Part shown: positions 6,795 to 8,865 of the stretch, piece after piece
Position numbering within the stretch: the stretch's first letter is position 1
How the letters are laid out: every line of letters begins with the position of its first letter
DNA from: SAR324 cluster bacterium
GTDB taxonomy: Bacteria; SAR324; JACQKK01
DNA: 8,865 nucleotides
Direction of reading: 5' to 3'
NCBI GenBank assembly: GCA_027296185.1
Contig: JAPUJL010000032.1
Coordinates: 1-8,865 of the forward strand
Position numbers and translations under genes: made by a program
Notes under the pieces: model-generated
Told to the model about the DNA's origin: nothing
Database searches by the model: none
The model's input: only the letters and a program-made list of their open reading frames with translations

Positions 6795-6820
6795 TGCCGT
6801 TAATGCAATAGTGCCGTTAA
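6795..6820 (-). promoter_or_regulatory. Paired direct repeats TGCCGTTAA, possible operator of the selenoprotein gene
   Basis: TGCCGTTAA occurs at 6795-6803 and 6812-6820, 17 bp apart start to start, about 110-140 bp upstream of the selenoprotein start. The stretch 6780-6822 is more AT-rich than its surroundings, and a TTGCAT sequence lies between the repeats on the - strand. Identical half-sites less than two helical turns apart suggest a regulator site; no regulator is identified. Confidence 0.35.
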
Positions 6821-6875
6821 AGCAAGGGGGCCGGGAAGGCAAGCGGGCCAAGAAGGCGATCAGAATGGGGAGCGG

Positions 6876-8738
6876 TTACAGGGAGAACACGTAGAGGGTG
6901 CTGCCGCCGGGTAAATCGGCCAGGTGCGGTGCGGCGCCGCGGAACCACTGGTGCACCGCGCCGCCCTTGCCGGCCAGGATGGCAATGTACTGCTTGCCGC
7001 CGGCGGCGTAGGAGATCGGCGGAGCGTTCACGCCCACTCCGGTCTCGTAGCGCCACAACTCCGCGAGGGTCCAGGCGTCGACCGCCACCACCGCCCCATC
7101 GCCATGGGCGAAGAACACCAGCCCGCCCGCCGTGGAGAGGGTTCCGCCGAGCAGCGGCAGCGGATAGCGCCGCTTGGCGGCGATGCTGCCGGTGGCCACG
7201 TCCACCGCCGTGAGGCTGCCCGTCCACCGCTCCGGCTGGGTGGCGGCCCCGCCGGTGAACAGGTGCCGGGGCCGGTAGTCGCGCGGCTCGGTGGTGGCGG
7301 CGAGGAGTCCGCCGCAGCTTTCGATGGCCGGGATGTACAGCAGCCCCGTGCCGGGGTTGTAGGAGGCCGGAAACCAGTTCTTGCCGCCCATCAGCGCGGG
7401 GCAGTGGAAGGCCTCGCCCGCGCCGCGCCGCGGCGCCGCGCCGGCGGAATAGGTTTGCACGTCCAGGGCGGGATCGTAGTCCAGGGGCCGGCCCGATTGG
7501 GGGTCCAGGCCGCGGGTCCAGTTCAGGCGGTCCACGTAGGGGATGCCCCAGACGAATCGCCCGCTCGTGCGTTCCAGGGCATAGACGAATCCGTTGCGGT
7601 CCGCGTGGACGGCCAGCTTGACCGTCCGGCCGGCACCGGTATCGCCGGTTGCGGCGTCGATCAGGATGTGCTCGTTGACGCCGTCGAAATCGAAGGGATC
7701 GTTGGGGGTGTACTGGTAGTGCCAGCGGATCGCGCCGCTGTCCGGGTCGAGGGCGACCAGGCTATCGGTAAACAGGTTGTCGCCGGGCCGGTAGGCGTTG
7801 TCCCAGTTGGGCGCAGGGTTGCCCACACCCCAGTAGATCAGGTCCAGCTCCGGGTCGTAGCTGCCCGTCACCCAGGCCGGACCGCCGCCGGTTTTCCAGG
7901 CGCCGTGACCGTCGCGCCAGGTCTGGTGGCCGGGCTCGCCGGGTGCCGGGACGGTATGGGTGCGCCAGCGCTCCCGGCCCGATTCCGCGTCCACGGCGGC
8001 GATCCAGCCGCGGATGCCGAATTCCCCGCCGGAGACCCCGGCGACCGCCAGCCCCTTCACGATCAGCGGCGCGCCGGTCAGGGTCTCCCCCGCCGCCGGG
8101 TCGGCCAGTTGCACCGCCCAGACTTCCCGGCCGCCGGCCTTGGCGAGGGCGCGGAGCTTGCCGTCCAGCGCCGCGTAGAACACCTTGCCGCGGAAGAGCG
8201 CCGCGCCGCGGTTGACCACGCCGCAGCAGGCGATGCGGGCGATGTGATCCCGGTCGAACCGGGCGCTGTACCGCCATTCGAGCAGCGGGCGGCCCTCCCG
8301 CACATCCAACTTGTAGACCCGCCCCCAGCCGGTAGTGATGTACAGCCGGCCATCCTCGGCCAGGGGCGTGCCCTCCAGCCCGCCGTGCTCCCAGATGCCA
8401 CCCTGTCCCGGGTCCGCCAACTCGTAGGTAAACGCCAGCCGGAGGCGGGAGACGTTGCCGCGGTGGATCTCCTCCAACGCCGAAAAGCGGTGAGCGGCGT
8501 AGCTGCCGTGGTGGGTGAGCCAGTTCCGGGGCTCCCGGGCCGCATGGAGCAGCCGCTCCGCCGTCACTTCGCCCGCCACCGCCGGTCCGAACACCGCCGG
8601 CCCGAACACCGACGCACCGAACGCCACCGACAGGGCGATGGCCGCGGCCATGAAACCGGCGCGGCATCCGGAATGCGATCCGGCATCGCATCCGGCGATG
8701 CGAGCGCCTCGTCTGATTGAACCCCGGTTCGTCGGCAC
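6876..8738 (-). CDS. Exported PQQ-dependent alcohol/methanol-type dehydrogenase with lanthanide-type Asp-X-Asp site
   Basis: 620 aa from the GTG at 8738; an ATG at 8649-8651 (residue 30) is an alternative start, and neither has a good ribosome binding site. The hydrophobic run from about residue 29 to an AVA-G site near 55 is a Sec signal peptide, so the enzyme is periplasmic. It oxidises an alcohol or similar substrate with PQQ and passes electrons to a cytochrome c. The eight-bladed quinoprotein fold shows repeated 'G.LyA.D...G...W' blades. Seen residues: vicinal cysteines C171-C172 (the disulfide next to PQQ), metal ligands E239 (GGEFG) and N307 (GVGNPAPNWD), PQQ-stacking Trp probably W289, catalytic D350 and a second Asp D352 in TPNDPFDFDGVNE. 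MxaF-type calcium enzymes have Ala at the D352 position; XoxF and ExaF/PedH types have Asp, pointing to lanthanide use. There is no CXXCH, so no fused cytochrome. Substrate is unknown. Confidence 0.9.
   Translation of the reverse strand: MPTNRGSIRRGARIAGCDAGSHSGCRAGFMAAAIALSVAFGASVFGPAVFGPAVAGEVTAERLLHAAREPRNWLTHHGSYAAHRFSALEEIHRGNVSRLRLAFTYELADPGQGGIWEHGGLEGTPLAEDGRLYITTGWGRVYKLDVREGRPLLEWRYSARFDRDHIARIACCGVVNRGAALFRGKVFYAALDGKLRALAKAGGREVWAVQLADPAAGETLTGAPLIVKGLAVAGVSGGEFGIRGWIAAVDAESGRERWRTHTVPAPGEPGHQTWRDGHGAWKTGGGPAWVTGSYDPELDLIYWGVGNPAPNWDNAYRPGDNLFTDSLVALDPDSGAIRWHYQYTPNDPFDFDGVNEHILIDAATGDTGAGRTVKLAVHADRNGFVYALERTSGRFVWGIPYVDRLNWTRGLDPQSGRPLDYDPALDVQTYSAGAAPRRGAGEAFHCPALMGGKNWFPASYNPGTGLLYIPAIESCGGLLAATTEPRDYRPRHLFTGGAATQPERWTGSLTAVDVATGSIAAKRRYPLPLLGGTLSTAGGLVFFAHGDGAVVAVDAWTLAELWRYETGVGVNAPPISYAAGGKQYIAILAGKGGAVHQWFRGAAPHLADLPGGSTLYVFSL
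8581..8625 (-). repeat. 15-bp tandem repeat inside the signal peptide of the PQQ dehydrogenase
   Basis: Three 15-bp units lie head to tail (8581-8595, 8596-8610, 8611-8625). The first two differ at one base; the third is diverged. They encode VFGPA, VFGPA and a variant, lengthening the hydrophobic signal segment. This looks like slippage expansion without loss of frame. Confidence 0.75.
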
Positions 8739-8865
8739 GGCGGATTCGGCTGGGAAGAAAATCCTGCGTGGCGGTTGGAAAGTGGGCGGATGCGCGGGCT
8801 GGACAAAATGCCCAGCAGGTCGCCCGTCCGGGCCCCCACCGAACCCAGCACGCGCCCCGGCCCCT
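8739..8865. other. Right edge, upstream of the PQQ dehydrogenase
   Basis: This 127-bp GC-rich stretch should hold the promoter of the - strand dehydrogenase, but I see no clear -35/-10 pair, operator or hairpin. A - strand frame is open from the right edge and overlaps the start of the dehydrogenase in another frame; its composition gives no reason to call it a gene. Confidence 0.4.

Larger units (their letters stand above)
6684..6875. other. Gap between the PQQ dehydrogenase and selenoprotein genes (192 bp)
   Basis: No gene is seen. Reading on the - strand, the gap holds first a pair of 9-bp direct repeats, then a hairpin flanked by TGTGGGAT copies, then the GAGGAG ribosome binding site of the selenoprotein gene. 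No T-tract terminator follows the dehydrogenase, so readthrough is possible. The direct repeats suggest the selenoprotein gene may also have its own controlled promoter. Confidence 0.5.

Noticed and set aside
6924..8720. 598-codon + strand frame opposite the PQQ dehydrogenase
   Set aside because: The - strand product has clear quinoprotein motifs; the + strand product is shadow-like in composition and has no recognisable domain.
8564..8851. Small - strand gene at the right edge
   Set aside because: It overlaps the start and signal peptide of the dehydrogenase in another frame, lacks a recognisable domain and has shadow-like composition.
1..8865. CRISPR array, tRNA, rRNA, insertion sequence or phage genes
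   Set aside because: I found no regularly spaced repeats, cloverleaf-like sequence, rRNA signature or transposase/integrase motif on either strand.

Overview
The window comes from a high-GC, Gram-negative-type bacterial chromosome: it has Sec-type signal peptides, a periplasmic PQQ enzyme, a PII/Amt nitrogen module and purine-rich ribosome binding sites. The lineage cannot be fixed from this sequence alone. One gene needs selenocysteine, so the host should carry selA, selB and selC elsewhere; none of them lies here.

Left part (1-1230, + strand): the last 56 codons of a malate/L-lactate dehydrogenase-type (Ldh2 family) oxidoreductase, followed 35 bp later by an exported six-bladed Kelch beta-propeller protein. 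A 438-bp gap follows (1231-1668). It contains an AT-rich stretch with a dyad and a weak sigma-54-like site, and probably drives the nitrogen genes.

Nitrogen module (1669-4884, + strand): an ammonium transporter (amt), a PII signal protein (glnK type) and type I glutamine synthetase (glnA) are tightly spaced (12 and 31 bp) and end at a textbook intrinsic terminator. They form an ammonium uptake, sensing and assimilation unit: Amt brings ammonium in, PII reports nitrogen/energy status and can gate Amt, and GlnA fixes ammonium into glutamine. The PII protein has Glu in place of the uridylylated Tyr51, while GlnA keeps its adenylylation-type tyrosine.

Right part (4938-8738, - strand, convergent with glnA): first an exported PQQ-dependent alcohol dehydrogenase whose active site has the Asp-X-Asp signature of lanthanide-dependent enzymes. 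About 190 bp downstream is a UGSC-family selenoprotein. It looks like two ORFs (101 aa and 469 aa) split by an in-frame TGA at 6378-6380, but TGA is followed directly by Gly-Ser-Cys, and the two halves form one 581-residue protein with selenocysteine at residue 102. This is the most notable feature of the window. The gap between these genes holds a REP-like hairpin and a pair of 9-bp direct repeats. The last 127 bp hold no gene I can support.
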